This document shows positions 63,115 through 64,000 of a stretch of DNA of 64,000 nucleotides, piece by piece. The stretch's first letter is position 1. Each line of letters opens with the position of its first letter. The translations under genes and the position numbers were made by a program. A model generated the notes under the pieces. The model was given only the letters and a program-made list of their open reading frames with translations, had not been told where the DNA came from and did not search any database. This DNA is from Microvirga sp. TS319 (GTDB lineage: Bacteria > Pseudomonadota > Alphaproteobacteria > Rhizobiales > Beijerinckiaceae): the NCBI RefSeq assembly GCF_041276405.1, contig NZ_JBGGGT010000002.1, positions 2,393,001-2,457,000 on the forward strand, written 5' to 3'.

Positions 63115-63146
63115 AAATGCCCGGCTTTCGCCGGGCATTTTCTTTG
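63115..63146 (+). terminator. terminator downstream of rne
   Basis: AAATGCCCGGC-TTTC-GCCGGGCATTT then TCTTTG: an 11-bp stem with T-rich tail, about 130 bases after the rne stop and 78 bases before the end of the convergent aminotransferase gene. Confidence 0.85.
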
Positions 63147-63223
63147 AAGCCCTCCGCTGCGCTGCGCCGAGATGACGGGAGTGCGACGGAAGACTATGCG
63201 GACGATGAAGGACGGAATGGATC

Positions 63224-64000
63224 CTATTTCAGCCAGCCCCTGAGCCGCCCCACGGTCTCGCGGCAATCGGTCTCGGAACCGGCGAAGGACAGGCGCATGT
63301 AGTGCGAGCCTTCGATGGGGTCGAAATCGAGGCCGGGGGTCGCCGCGACGCCCGTCTCCTCCAGCATGCGCCTGCAGAAGCCGATGGAATCGTTCGTGTA
63401 GCGGGCGATGTCGGCATAGATGTAGAAGGCGCCGTCCACCGGATGCATGTCGGCGATTCCGATCCGGGGCAGTTCCTCGAGCAGGTAGGCGCGGTTGCGG
63501 GCATAGCCCGCCTTGACGGCCTCCAGCTCCTCGGTGGCGTCGAAGGCCGCGAGCGCCGCGACCTGCGAAAGGTAAGGCGGCGAGATGTAGAGGTTCTGCG
63601 CGAGCCGCTCGATGGGCCGCACGAGCCGCTCGGGCACGATGATCCAGCCGATGCGCCAGCCCGTCATGCAGTAATATTTCGAGAACGAGTTGATGACGAC
63701 GGCATCGTCGTCCGAGGCGAGCGCTGTCGACGCGTCCTCGCCATAGGTCAGCCCGTGATAGATCTCGTCCGAGACGAACCACAGCCCCATGCGGCGGCAG
63801 GCCTCGCCCAACCCGGCCAGCGCCTTGCGGCCGATCATGGTGCCGGACGGATTGGCCGGGCTCATGGCCAGGATGCCGTGGAGCGGCTTGTCCGCATGGG
63901 CCTTCTCGATCGCCTCGGGCGTCATGATCCAGCCATCCGCCCGGGTGAGCGGAATCACCACCGGCTCGATGCCGAGCGCTTCGAGGATGTTGCGATAGGC
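63224..64000 (-). CDS. PLP-dependent class I/II aminotransferase (5' end outside window)
   Basis: The frame covers about 258 C-terminal residues and runs off the right edge (first visible AYRNILEALGIEPVVIPLTR). ILAMSPANPSGTMIGRKALA holds the NPSG motif, LWFVSDEIYHGLTYGE the Asp/Tyr that contact PLP, and VVINSFSKYYCMTGWRIGWI the Schiff-base Lys with the following TGWRIG. The Arg that binds the substrate carboxylate is in YMRLSFAGSE. It belongs to the aspartate aminotransferase fold; the substrate is unknown. Confidence 0.9.
   Translation of the reverse strand, partial: AYRNILEALGIEPVVIPLTRADGWIMTPEAIEKAHADKPLHGILAMSPANPSGTMIGRKALAGLGEACRRMGLWFVSDEIYHGLTYGEDASTALASDDDAVVINSFSKYYCMTGWRIGWIIVPERLVRPIERLAQNLYISPPYLSQVAALAAFDATEELEAVKAGYARNRAYLLEELPRIGIADMHPVDGAFYIYADIARYTNDSIGFCRRMLEETGVAATPGLDFDPIEGSHYMRLSFAGSETDCRETVGRLRGWLK

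Overview
The window looks like a chromosomal segment of a high-GC alphaproteobacterium of the order Hyphomicrobiales (Rhizobiales), most likely close to Microvirga/Methylobacteriaceae. The basis is the tig-clpP-clpX-lon-hupB order, a glnB-glnA pair, a sufBCDS operon headed by a second cysteine desulfurase, an Omp25-like porin, a DUF1236 protein, and dense intergenic palindromic repeats. The genus is an inference from gene content; no 16S rRNA gene is present.

Region 1 (1 to about 15,000) is a P22-like (podovirus-type) prophage arm that continues off the left edge. On the minus strand it carries, in transcription order: a RusA-like protein, a replication-initiation-type protein, two unknown early/middle proteins, a promoter with an early terminator, two or three unknown virion or lysis-region proteins, small and large terminase, portal, scaffold, coat, and gp4/gp10-like head-tail connector proteins. 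A divergent S24-type (CI/LexA-like) repressor gene sits at 11,934. Operator-like sequences beside it recur at 14,196-14,270, where they flank two small divergent genes. No integrase is visible. A lipoprotein gene embedded in host-type repeats lies inside this arm. A tRNA-Val gene at 15,741 has its 3' end facing the prophage.

Region 2 (15,700-22,900) is the protein quality-control cluster: HU, Lon, ClpX, ClpP and trigger factor, all on the minus strand, bracketed by tRNA-Val(UAC) and tRNA-Leu(UAG). Region 3 (23,000-34,600) is housekeeping: a multicopper-oxidase-like protein lacking part of its copper ligands, the NAD(P)HX repair enzyme, PII and glutamine synthetase, a WYL regulator facing a LysE exporter, a DUF1236 protein, a porin, a hydrolase, an RhlE-type helicase and a TfoX-like protein. 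Region 4 (34,600-45,100) holds Fe-S cluster assembly (sufA, a DUF59 protein, sufS, sufD, sufC, sufB, cysteine desulfurase), interrupted by a YbaL/Kef antiporter and an FAD monooxygenase. Region 5 (45,300-64,000) carries a hydrolase, tyrS, an AsmA/YhdP-like giant protein, bcp, prfB with its programmed frameshift, an RTX-type secreted protein, PBP1A, an amidase, RNase E and a truncated aminotransferase.

The most distinctive sequence-level signal is a set of short palindromic repeat families scattered through intergenic regions: R1 (GCATCGTGCG...CGATGC), R2 (GCATCGGACG...CCGATGC) and R3 (103 nt, two copies with one difference). R1 and R2 often pair as an element of about 117 nt. In six genes the TAG stop codon coincides with the conserved end of such an element. 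No CRISPR array or recognisable defence island was found.
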